Shown here: one piece after another, positions 7,582 through 14,740 of the stretch
Position numbering within the stretch: position 1 is the stretch's first letter
How the letters are laid out: each line of letters begins with the position of its first letter
From: Calditrichaeota bacterium AABM5.125.24
GTDB lineage: Bacteria > Electryoneota > AABM5-125-24 > Hatepunaeales > Hatepunaeaceae
Reading direction: 5' to 3'
DNA length: 30,634 nucleotides
Assembly (NCBI GenBank): GCA_002127415.1
Contig: MWJR01000098.1
Coordinates: forward strand, 1 to 30,634
Notes under the pieces: generated by a model
Database searches by the model: none
Told to the model about the DNA's origin: nothing
What the model saw: the letters and a program-made list of their open reading frames with translations, nothing else
Translations under genes and position numbers: made by a program

Positions 7582-8812
7582 GAGATACCCTGAGGATCTG
7601 GCGATTTTAGGCGGCCCTCAACTATTTGATGAGATAATGCACGTGGGTCGGCCAAATATCGGTGACCGCGAGCGACTATTGAAGCGGATTAATGACGTCC
7701 TCGACCGTAAGTGGTTTACAAACAGAGGACCACTTGTGCAGGAGTTTGAACGTCAATTGACCGAATATCTCGGGGTGAAACACTGCATCGCTATGTGTAA
7801 CGGCACGATTTCCCTTGAGATTGCAATACGTGCTCTTGGAATGACCGGTGAAGTGATTATTCCTGCAAATACTTTTATTGCCACTGCTCACGCTTTGCAA
7901 TGGCAAGAGATTACACCGGTGTTCTGTGATATTAATCCGTCAACCAACAACATAGACCAGGTTAAGATTGAGGAGCTGATAACACCACGAACTTCCGGGA
8001 TTATGGGCGTTCATCTATGGGGTCATCCATGCGCCGTTGAAGAGATTACGGAGATTGCCTGTAAGAATAACCTGAAGTTATTGTTTGACGCAGCACATGC
8101 CTTCGCTTGCACGCATAATGGGAAGATGATAGGCAATTTTGGTAATGCAGAGATATTTAGCTTTCATGCCACGAAGTTTATTAACACATTTGAAGGGGGT
8201 GCAGTTGTCACAAATGATGACGACCTGGCAAAGAGAATCCGACTGATGAAGAACTTCGGGTTCAGCGGTTACGATAATGTAATTTATGTAGGCACAAATG
8301 GAAAGATGAGCGAAATTTCTGCAGCTATGGGATTGACATCTCTCGAAAGTCTGGATGAATTCATCGATGTGAATTACCGCAATTACAAACATTATCAGAG
8401 CGATCTTGAAGAGGTTCCCGGTTTATCAATTATCAGATATGATGAGAAAGAAAAACGTAATTATCAATATATCGTAGTAGAGGTTGATGAGGAAGTTACA
8501 CGATTAACACGCGATCAAATAATACAGGTACTGCATGCTGAGAATATATTGGCAAGAAGGTATTTTTACCCGGGATGTCACAGGATGGAGCCTTATCGTT
8601 CCATGTTCCCACATGCAGGTATGTTGCTGCCAAATACTGATATGCTTCTTGCAAGAGTTATTAGTTTTCCAACAGGAACATCGATTCAGATTGAGGATAT
8701 AAGCAAGCTCTGCGATTTGTTAAGGAACACTATCGAAAAAGGCGATGAGATAAGCGAGAGATTAAATAACATGTCGAACATACAGAGATTACCTGAACAC
8801 GTATGGTTATGA
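7571..8812 (+). CDS. DegT/DnrJ/EryC1/StrS family sugar aminotransferase
   Basis: PLP-dependent transamination of a nucleotide-linked keto-sugar. Using ATG 7571 gives 413 residues. FDAAHAF at 172-178 contains the PLP-pyridine-binding aspartate, and K202 in SFHATKFINTFEGG forms the Schiff base. The SFHATK plus FEGG form is typical of the VioA/DesV-like branch acting on dTDP-4-keto-6-deoxyglucose, unlike the LegC/PseC forms. A longer frame reaches a TTG at 7535, but its extra 12 residues do not look like the family. ATG 7571 overlaps the acetyltransferase stop by 11 bases, implying translational coupling. Likely joint product is a 4-acetamido-4,6-dideoxyhexose. No dTDP-glucose synthesis genes are present, so that precursor would be made elsewhere. 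Confidence 0.92.
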   Translation: MIHKRYPEDLAILGGPQLFDEIMHVGRPNIGDRERLLKRINDVLDRKWFTNRGPLVQEFERQLTEYLGVKHCIAMCNGTISLEIAIRALGMTGEVIIPANTFIATAHALQWQEITPVFCDINPSTNNIDQVKIEELITPRTSGIMGVHLWGHPCAVEEITEIACKNNLKLLFDAAHAFACTHNGKMIGNFGNAEIFSFHATKFINTFEGGAVVTNDDDLAKRIRLMKNFGFSGYDNVIYVGTNGKMSEISAAMGLTSLESLDEFIDVNYRNYKHYQSDLEEVPGLSIIRYDEKEKRNYQYIVVEVDEEVTRLTRDQIIQVLHAENILARRYFYPGCHRMEPYRSMFPHAGMLLPNTDMLLARVISFPTGTSIQIEDISKLCDLLRNTIEKGDEISERLNNMSNIQRLPEHVWL

Positions 8813-9711
8813 AAAATAAGAGCTTATACTTTATCAATAAGGTAATCGGGGCCGGTGCTTCTCGTGTGAATTCGTTCTGGAAATTCGGTCGTGATTTCTG
8901 GCTTGACTGGAAGATAGGACAGATTGAAAGGCAGGAAAGTCAACTGCTTAACCAGGCAAGAAGGTGTTATGAAGATTCATATGTAAACCTTTCTGAACCT
9001 CTGGTTAGCGTTACTATACCAACATACAATAAAGGAAAACTGCTGGTTGAGAGAACTTTACCATCAATCTTTAATCAGACCTATCAGAATTTTGAAATAG
9101 TAATAGTGGGTGATGGATGTGCCGACGAAACAGAGGAACTTGTTAGCGAGGTTGGAGATCCTCGCCTGAGATTTTACAATCTGAATGAGCGTGGTAGATA
9201 TCCTAAGAATCTCCGCCATAGATGGATGGTGGCAGGTTCTGTGCCCGGCAATCGTGCTCGGGAACTTGCTAATGGTAAGTGGATAGCCTATTTGGATGAT
9301 GATGACGTGTTTACTCCTGATCATATAGAGGTTTTACTTGAGTATGCAATAAGGGGTAATTACGAGTTGGTTTTCGCCCGGAAGAAGAAGGAGATTGAAC
9401 CGGGTGTTTGGAAAGAGGGTGGCGGGCCAAATTTTCCTGACGGTAAAAGACCCTTCGGTGGTGCACATGTTCCGCACAGCTCTGTATTATATAGATCATA
9501 TCTTCATTTATTTAGGGTTTTTGTGGATGCATGGCGATACGATCTGCCGACTGATAATCTGACCTGGCAACGTATGGGTCGTGCTGGAGTCAGAACAGGG
9601 TTCTTAGATCGAGTCGTTCTTCTGCAGCCTCTGCTTCCAGACGGGGAATTACGCACGGAGGATGCAGTAATTACCAATAGAGGAAGGATCGTTAAAACCA
9701 CAAATTCATAA
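8803..9711 (+). CDS. family 2 glycosyltransferase
   Basis: GT-A inverting glycosyltransferase of 302 residues. After about 65 residues of basic N-terminal extension, the core starts with PLVSVTIPTYNKG at 66-78. GDGCADET at 103-110 is the nucleotide-binding segment. IAYLDDDDVFTPDHI at 161-175 contains the DXD metal site as a run of four aspartates (165-168). A segment at 128-150 rich in R, N and W between the binding motif and the DXD is unusual. The start may be ATG 8803 or ATG 8809; the latter makes a classic ATGA overlap with the aminotransferase stop at 8810-8812. Neither has a clear ribosome site. Donor may be the amino sugar made by the two preceding genes (inference from coupling). Confidence 0.85.
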   Translation: MVMKNKSLYFINKVIGAGASRVNSFWKFGRDFWLDWKIGQIERQESQLLNQARRCYEDSYVNLSEPLVSVTIPTYNKGKLLVERTLPSIFNQTYQNFEIVIVGDGCADETEELVSEVGDPRLRFYNLNERGRYPKNLRHRWMVAGSVPGNRARELANGKWIAYLDDDDVFTPDHIEVLLEYAIRGNYELVFARKKKEIEPGVWKEGGGPNFPDGKRPFGGAHVPHSSVLYRSYLHLFRVFVDAWRYDLPTDNLTWQRMGRAGVRTGFLDRVVLLQPLLPDGELRTEDAVITNRGRIVKTTNS

Positions 9712-9757
9712 TGTCGAAGATTCATATATCTATAACGGCATTTTAACGGACTAATTC

Positions 9758-10699
9758 GTGCCTTTACCGACTTTTATTATAGCTGGCGAGAGGAGGTGTG
9801 GAACAACTTCGCTGTCTCGCTGGATTGAGTGCCATCCCAATGTTTTTATGCATCCCGATTTGGATATGGCCTATTTTTTAGAAGATGAGATTGTTGGCAG
9901 ATCAACCTGGCGCGAGGGAGAAGTTGATGCCGAGCGATGGGATCAAACTCACAGTCCAACGGCATATTCATCCCTGTTTCAGGCCGGGAACGGCTTTCGA
10001 GCGATTGGGGAAAAAAGCGCCGATTACCTGTTCTGGAGATCGGCTCATAGGCGTATAGCACGATACCTTCCGGAAACCAGGTTCATTATTACATTGAGAA
10101 ACCCGATCGATCGGGCTTGGTCCCATTACTGGAACGAGGTTGGAAAGGGGAGGGAGACGTTGTCGTTTGAGGAGGCTCTTGAGGCCGAAGAGGAGCGTTG
10201 CCTGAGAAGTGCCTGGGCAAGAGACCATCTTTCATACGTGGCGCGTGGGTATTATGACCAGAGCCTGGAAGCGTTCTATAGGCATATTCCCGCTTCCCGT
10301 GTTCTGGTCCTGACGATAGAACAGTGCCGTGCTAATCCCGCAGAGAAGCTGAATGAGATATATAACTTCATAGGCGTTGATACTACTGTTGGATATGATC
10401 TTGAGGGAACGAGACACAATGTAAATTGGACTACAGTGCCAAGGTCCGCAGTCGGCTCGCCAGGTATCAGGGCGATAGAAAGGATATATACCCGTATAGT
10501 CACGAAAGTTGCGGATATTGTATCAAGAGATATAGATAAAAAGAGGGCTTTAAGTAAGGATTTAGGGTCAATTTTCAGGAAACCGGCTGCCAAAATCGCT
10601 ATGTGTGAGAAATCACGTAGATATCTGGAAAAGCTTTATGAGAGGCATATAGAGGCGTTGGAAACCCTTTTGAATTGTAGATTTCCCGAGTGGAGGTGA
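9758..10699 (+). CDS. sulfotransferase, heparan-sulfate-sulfotransferase-like
   Basis: A 313-residue PAPS-dependent sulfotransferase of the Sulfotransfer_1 type. The 5'-phosphosulfate loop is IIAGERRCGTTSLSRW at residues 7-22. IGEKSADYL at 83-91 and the 3'-phosphate motif ITLRNPIDRAWSHYW at 111-125 have the RNPxxRAxSxY form shared with heparan sulfate N- and O-sulfotransferases. That differs from the RDGRDV form of the sulfotransferase at 3680. GTG 9758 is the likely start. The end of the gene carries the ribosome site for the following PIG-L deacetylase, which begins six bases after the stop. That coupling suggests deacetylation followed by N-sulfation of an amino sugar (inference). O-sulfation is equally possible from the family alone. 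Confidence 0.88.
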   Translation: MPLPTFIIAGERRCGTTSLSRWIECHPNVFMHPDLDMAYFLEDEIVGRSTWREGEVDAERWDQTHSPTAYSSLFQAGNGFRAIGEKSADYLFWRSAHRRIARYLPETRFIITLRNPIDRAWSHYWNEVGKGRETLSFEEALEAEEERCLRSAWARDHLSYVARGYYDQSLEAFYRHIPASRVLVLTIEQCRANPAEKLNEIYNFIGVDTTVGYDLEGTRHNVNWTTVPRSAVGSPGIRAIERIYTRIVTKVADIVSRDIDKKRALSKDLGSIFRKPAAKIAMCEKSRRYLEKLYERHIEALETLLNCRFPEWR

Positions 10700-10700
10700 G
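10692..10700 (+). promoter_or_regulatory. ribosome binding site deciding a TTG start
   Basis: GGAGGTGAG, lying across the stop of the sulfotransferase (TGA 10697-10699), is well placed for a TTG start at 10706. No ATG or GTG lies nearby in frame, so this site supports the TTG start of the PIG-L gene and coupled translation. Confidence 0.7.
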
Positions 10701-10705
10701 GACAG

Positions 10706-11641
10706 TTGCTTTTACTACGAAGAATTAATTCAGCTTTGCAGCATTTGCGAACTTCCTGTTCGAAACGAGGTCCATATCGCTTTCTGGTAAGGGATTGGGG
10801 AGGCATCTCAGACATCAATGTAGCGATTAAGACGCTGGGGACAGAGTTTTTTAGGAATGAGATGCAACCGGTTCCTCTGCCTATTAAACGACTCAAATCC
10901 ATACTCGTCATTTCACCGCATCAGGATGATGAAACAATTGGGGCTGGAGGAACTCTGCTACTGGCAAAAGAGGCGGGAGTCAAGATAGATATACTTTATG
11001 TTACAGATGGGGTCCAGATGGGGCGATATAATCCTGAAGAATCGGCGAGAGTTCGTGATCAGGAGGCACAGGAGGTTTGTGCAAGATTGGGTGCTACAAT
11101 CCATCGGTTGGGAATTTCGAACTATAGACCAGAACCTGATGAAAGGGATCTGAAAAATCTCTCCAGCATCGCAAATCAGATCAGACCTCAAGTTGTGATG
11201 ATACCGTGGATATTAGATAGACCGACAAGACATCGGATTGCCAATCATCTGCTCTGGTTGGCAAATCACTGCAATGGTTTACCTGATTTTGAAGTATGGG
11301 GTTACCAGGTTCACAATACCCTTTATCCAAACGGCTATATAGACATAACCGAAGTGGCTGACGAAAAACGTGAGATGTTAGAATGTTATAAGTCGCAGAA
11401 CATGTTTATACGCTATGATCATCTTGCTATGGGTATGTCGGCGTGGAATCTTCGTTTTCTTCCCGGTTCCATGCAGAGTGATGCCCGCTACGTTGAAGTT
11501 TTTTTTGCGTTACCTGTGAAAGAGCATCTGCGGCTCGTGGAATCATTTTATTTCAAGGATCTGAGGGCTATATATCGTGACAATTCAGCGGTTTTAAGCG
11601 GTATGATGGCCCTGCACCGCGCAGTCGTGGGAGATATTTGA
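10706..11641 (+). CDS. PIG-L/LmbE family N-deacetylase
   Basis: Predicted zinc-dependent deacetylase of the GlcNAc-PI de-N-acetylase (PIG-L) family, 311 residues. SILVISPHQDDETIGAGG at 65-82 contains the PHxDDE zinc/catalytic motif (71-76), followed by the usual ILYVTDG at 96-102. A downstream histidine (H176 in RPTRHRIANH) fits the third zinc ligand region, although the common HPDH form is altered. An extra N-terminal region of about 60 residues precedes the core. The TTG start has a strong ribosome site. Members act on N-acetylglucosamine in glycolipids, mycothiol or bacillithiol precursors and antibiotics. Here, coupled to a sulfotransferase, removal of an N-acetyl group from the glycan or a precursor is the best guess. 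Confidence 0.88.
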   Translation: MLLLRRINSALQHLRTSCSKRGPYRFLVRDWGGISDINVAIKTLGTEFFRNEMQPVPLPIKRLKSILVISPHQDDETIGAGGTLLLAKEAGVKIDILYVTDGVQMGRYNPEESARVRDQEAQEVCARLGATIHRLGISNYRPEPDERDLKNLSSIANQIRPQVVMIPWILDRPTRHRIANHLLWLANHCNGLPDFEVWGYQVHNTLYPNGYIDITEVADEKREMLECYKSQNMFIRYDHLAMGMSAWNLRFLPGSMQSDARYVEVFFALPVKEHLRLVESFYFKDLRAIYRDNSAVLSGMMALHRAVVGDI

Positions 11642-11672
11642 ATAATGACTTGATTAGAGAGATTTCCAGTCC

Positions 11673-12719
11673 ATGAACGCCTCTGACATTAAGATATTCG
11701 AAAAGGGTAGATGTCTGGTCATTGCTGAAGTCGCTCAGGCGCATGACGGGAGTTTGGGCACAGCCCATGCTTTCATTGAAGCTATCGCCCGAACCGGCGC
11801 TGATGCGGTCAAGTTCCAGACACACATCGCACAGGCCGAGAGCTCACCGGATGAATCCTGGCGTGTCAAGTTCAGCTATCAGGATGCTTCACGCTATGAT
11901 TACTGGAAGCGTATGGAGTTCACTGAGGAGCAATGGCACGGCCTCAAAAGGCATGCTGGCGAGAGGGGTTTGAAGTTTATAAGTTCACCTTTCTCGATTG
12001 AAGCCGTTGAGCTGTTGATACAAGTGGGTATGGACGCCTGGAAGGTTGCTTCAGGTGAGGTGAGCAATCCGCCCCTGTTCGAGCGTATGGCAGCCACCGG
12101 TCTTCCCATACTGATGTCGACCGGGGTGAGTTCGCTCGGTGAAATTGACGCTGCTGTAGAGCGGGTGAATGGGTATGGGCTGCCGTTGTGTGTGTTGCAG
12201 TGCACATCCACTTACCCCTGTCCACCTGAGATGGTGGGGCTCAATATGGTCCCGTTCTTTCGTGAACGTTATGGATGCGCTGTCGGGCTTTCAGACCATT
12301 CGGGGAAGATCTATCCCGGGCTGGCAGCAGCCACCCTGGGCATTGAGGTTCTGGAGGTTCACGTTACCCTTAGCCGGGAGATGTTCGGACCGGATGTTAC
12401 ATCTTCGGTGACAACCGAAGAGCTGTGCCAGCTCGTCGAGGGAATCCGCTTTATTGAGAAGGCGAAAGCCAATCCTGTGGATAAGGATTGCATCGCACAG
12501 GAACTCTCAACCACCCGGGAACTGTTCGGTAAAGGGGTGGTGGTCCGGGAGGATTTGCCGGCCGGAACTGTGTTAAAAGAGGAGCATTTGACCGTCAGGA
12601 AACCAGGGACCGGGATTCCCGCCAGCCGGTTTTACCAGGTAGTGGGATTACGCCTGCGACGGAGCGTAAAGGCAGATGAACGATTGCAACAGGAAGACCT
12701 GGAGGAGGTAACAGGTTGA
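11673..12719 (+). CDS. neuB: nonulosonic acid synthase (NeuB/LegI/PseI family)
   Basis: Condenses phosphoenolpyruvate with an N-acetylated hexosamine (ManNAc or a 6-deoxy diamino analogue) to a 9-carbon sialic-acid-like sugar. At 348 residues it is full length. The TIM-barrel domain occupies about 1-265, with VIAEVAQAHDG at 16-26, DAVKFQTH at 44-51, SSPF at 104-107 and STGVSSLGE at 149-157. H209 (SDHS) and H230 (EVHVTL) occupy the positions of the two manganese ligands of NeuB, 21 residues apart as in the meningococcal enzyme. A C-terminal SAF/antifreeze-like domain spans about 288-346. It overlaps neuC by four bases. Whether the product is Neu5Ac, Kdn or legionaminic-type acid cannot be decided by eye. 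Confidence 0.93.
   Translation: MNASDIKIFEKGRCLVIAEVAQAHDGSLGTAHAFIEAIARTGADAVKFQTHIAQAESSPDESWRVKFSYQDASRYDYWKRMEFTEEQWHGLKRHAGERGLKFISSPFSIEAVELLIQVGMDAWKVASGEVSNPPLFERMAATGLPILMSTGVSSLGEIDAAVERVNGYGLPLCVLQCTSTYPCPPEMVGLNMVPFFRERYGCAVGLSDHSGKIYPGLAAATLGIEVLEVHVTLSREMFGPDVTSSVTTEELCQLVEGIRFIEKAKANPVDKDCIAQELSTTRELFGKGVVVREDLPAGTVLKEEHLTVRKPGTGIPASRFYQVVGLRLRRSVKADERLQQEDLEEVTG
12701..12709 (+). promoter_or_regulatory. ribosome binding site deciding the TTG start of neuC
   Basis: GGAGGAGGT, six bases before TTG 12716, is an excellent Shine-Dalgarno match lying inside the end of neuB. It supports the four-base TTGA overlap between neuB and neuC. Confidence 0.75.
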
Positions 12720-13873
12720 TATCCCGTAAAGTGTGTGTGGTGGTAACTGCACGTCCCAGCTACTCCCGGGTTAAATCGGCGTTGAGTGCTGTCAGAGATC
12801 ACCCGGATCTGGAGCTTCAGTTGGTGGTGGCGGCCTCAGCTCTGTTGGATCGGTATGGTATGACCATTCAAAATATCGAGAGTGATGGCTTTGACATATT
12901 GGCCAGGGTCTATATGGTATTGGAGGGTGAAAACCTGGTTACCTCTGCGAAGACAACCGGACTGGGGTTGATGGAGCTGGCAACTGTATTTGACAACCTG
13001 AAACCCGATGTGGTGGTGACGGTTGCCGATCGTTATGAAACCATGTCCACGGCTATTGCTGCATCTTATATGAATATTCCGGTAGCTCACATCCAGGGCG
13101 GTGAGGTGACCGGTTCCATTGATGAGAAGGTGCGACACGCTGTGACAAAGCTCTCCAACCTGCATTTCGTTGCGACGAAGAAGGCGGCAGAGCGCGTGAT
13201 CGGAATGGGGGAGAGACCGGATACGGTATTTGTCACCGGATGTCCATCAATCGATATTGCGGCTGAGGTAATTGAGAACCCTGAACTGGACTTTGATCCG
13301 TTCGAGAAGTATGGCGGTGTGGGGGTTGAGGTGGACATTTCAGGTGGCTACCTGGTGGTGTTGCAGCATCCCGTCACTACGGAATATGAAGAGGCTCGCA
13401 GGCATGTAACTGAGACACTGTATGCAGTTCAAGAGACCGGGATGGCGACTCTGTGGTTCTGGCCTAACGTCGATGCGGGTTCTGATGGAACCTCCAAGGG
13501 GATTCGCGCCTTTCGAGAGTTACACAGTCCGGCAAATATCCATTTCTTTAAGAACATGACACCTGTTGATTTTCTCCGGTTGGTCTATAACTGTAAATGT
13601 GTGGTCGGCAACTCGAGTCTCGGAGTCCGTGAGTGTTCATTCATGGGCGTTCCAGCGGTTGATATCGGTTCGCGACAGACTGGACGTGAAAGAGGGCGTA
13701 ATTTGATTGAAGTCGGTTATGACAGGCGGGAGATTGCGGAGACTATCCATCACCATATCAGAAACGGCAGGTATCCCATGAACCGGCTATACGGGAATGG
13801 GCATGCTGGTGAAAAGATAGCCGACAGGTTGGCTACGGAACCATTAGTCTTTGAGAAGAAACTTAATTACTAA
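12716..13873 (+). CDS. neuC: hydrolysing UDP/GDP-GlcNAc 2-epimerase (NeuC/LegG family)
   Basis: Converts a nucleotide-linked N-acetylhexosamine to the free 2-epimer (for example ManNAc), the substrate of NeuB. 385 residues. The N-terminus VVVTARPSYSRVKSAL (8-23) is the variant of the GTRxxxxK motif found in this branch. VTVADRYETMSTAIAASY at 101-118 includes the catalytic-region aspartate, and AHIQGGEVTGSIDEKVRHA at 124-142 carries the conserved E130 and H141 region. VVGNSSLGVREC near residue 300 is the C-terminal nucleotide-binding signature. The TTG start at 12716 overlaps the neuB stop and has a strong ribosome site. The stop codon is followed directly by the ATG of a small ORF. Confidence 0.92.
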   Translation: MISRKVCVVVTARPSYSRVKSALSAVRDHPDLELQLVVAASALLDRYGMTIQNIESDGFDILARVYMVLEGENLVTSAKTTGLGLMELATVFDNLKPDVVVTVADRYETMSTAIAASYMNIPVAHIQGGEVTGSIDEKVRHAVTKLSNLHFVATKKAAERVIGMGERPDTVFVTGCPSIDIAAEVIENPELDFDPFEKYGGVGVEVDISGGYLVVLQHPVTTEYEEARRHVTETLYAVQETGMATLWFWPNVDAGSDGTSKGIRAFRELHSPANIHFFKNMTPVDFLRLVYNCKCVVGNSSLGVRECSFMGVPAVDIGSRQTGRERGRNLIEVGYDRREIAETIHHHIRNGRYPMNRLYGNGHAGEKIADRLATEPLVFEKKLNY

Positions 13874-14008
13874 ATGAAAACATCCATTCTGGAGTTATTG
13901 AGTTCATTGAAGTATGCAGAAATAGACTACACCTCCGAAATGTTATCAGAAGATTGCAACAACTCAAAGCGCGAATTTCTCGGTTTTTTTAACATGAATA
14001 AAGGGTGA
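13874..14008 (+). CDS. possible 44-residue small protein between neuC and neuA
   Basis: An ATG directly follows the neuC TAA (TAAATG), and the frame runs 44 codons to a TGA at 14006-14008, overlapping the GTG start of neuA as GTGA. It thus exactly fills the only sizeable gap in the cassette. The predicted peptide starts MKTSILELLSSLKYAEIDY and ends GFFNMNKG; it has an amphipathic, leucine-rich N-terminal half and is acidic in the middle. I recognise no family. No good ribosome site precedes it, so re-initiation after neuC would be needed. It may serve as a coupling leader for neuA, which itself lacks a properly spaced ribosome site, or may be a chance open frame. Confidence 0.35.
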   Translation: MKTSILELLSSLKYAEIDYTSEMLSEDCNNSKREFLGFFNMNKG

Positions 14009-14727
14009 ACAGCTCGCTCAGAGTTCTTGGCATTGTGCCTGCACGTGGTGGTTCCAAGGGCATTCTGCGAAAGAACATTGTGCCGCTTCTCGGCAGACCG
14101 CTTCTGGCTTATACCGCCAGAGCGGCGTTGCCTGCCAAGCGACTGACGAGAGTGATTTTATCTACCGATGATGAGGAGATTGCGCGGGTGGGTCGTGAAT
14201 GCGGCCTGGATGTGCCTTTTATGCGCCCGGCGGAGCTTGCTCAGGACGACACCCCGATGATACCGGTTCTGCAGGATGTGGTGCGGTGGCTTGAGAAGAG
14301 AGGAGAAGAGTTCGATGCTGTGTTTACCCTGCAGCCCACCAATCCGCTCAGGCTGACATCGGATATTGATGGTGCTATAGAACTGCTCGAAAGAACAGGC
14401 GCAGACTCGGTAATAGCACTTGTAGATGTAGGTGAGCGACACCCGGCTCGTATGAAGATTGTTACCGAGGATGGAAGGGTTATCGATCCGCCGTTTGCAG
14501 AACAGTTTGAAGGTCAGCCAAGACAGCAACTGTCCAGGTTGTATCTGCGGGAAGGGTCGGTATATCTGACCCGTGTTGATGTTCTTATGAGAGAAGATTC
14601 CCTTAAGGGTCGTGATTGCCGAGCCTGGATAATGCCCGAGGAGCGAGCCTGGAACATAGATACCCCTTTTGATCTTTTCATCGTGGAGCAGATGATGAAG
14701 CGACTGGGGATTGATAAAGGTCGGTAA
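14005..14727 (+). CDS. neuA: acylneuraminate (CMP-nonulosonate) cytidylyltransferase
   Basis: Activates the nonulosonic acid with CTP to CMP-sugar and pyrophosphate. 240 residues, the length of the catalytic domain alone. VPARGGSKGI at 11-20 is the nucleotide-binding loop, STDDEEIA at 53-60 and LQPTNPLR at 109-116 are family signatures, and NIDTPFDL near the end matches the metal-binding region. GTG 14005 is forced as the start, since an in-frame TAA sits at 13999-14001 and the conserved loop begins ten codons in. The only purines upstream (AAAGG) abut the start codon, so translation may depend on coupling with the small ORF that ends at 14008. Specificity for Neu5Ac versus legionaminic or other acids is not readable here. 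Confidence 0.92.
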   Translation: MNSSLRVLGIVPARGGSKGILRKNIVPLLGRPLLAYTARAALPAKRLTRVILSTDDEEIARVGRECGLDVPFMRPAELAQDDTPMIPVLQDVVRWLEKRGEEFDAVFTLQPTNPLRLTSDIDGAIELLERTGADSVIALVDVGERHPARMKIVTEDGRVIDPPFAEQFEGQPRQQLSRLYLREGSVYLTRVDVLMREDSLKGRDCRAWIMPEERAWNIDTPFDLFIVEQMMKRLGIDKGR

Positions 14728-14740
14728 ATTTGTGCAGGAT

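Noticed and set aside
7571..8812. LegC or PseC aminotransferase for legionaminic or pseudaminic acid
   Set aside because: The lysine motif is SFHATK with FEGG, unlike the forms I associate with LegC and PseC. The gene is also coupled to a PglD/VioB-type acetyltransferase.
12377..12420. Apparent loss of a metal-binding histidine in NeuB (GPDV instead of GPDH)
   Set aside because: Both manganese ligands of characterised NeuB correspond to H209 (SDHS) and H230 (EVH) here, 21 residues apart as expected. The residue after GPD is also not histidine in the meningococcal enzyme as I recall it.
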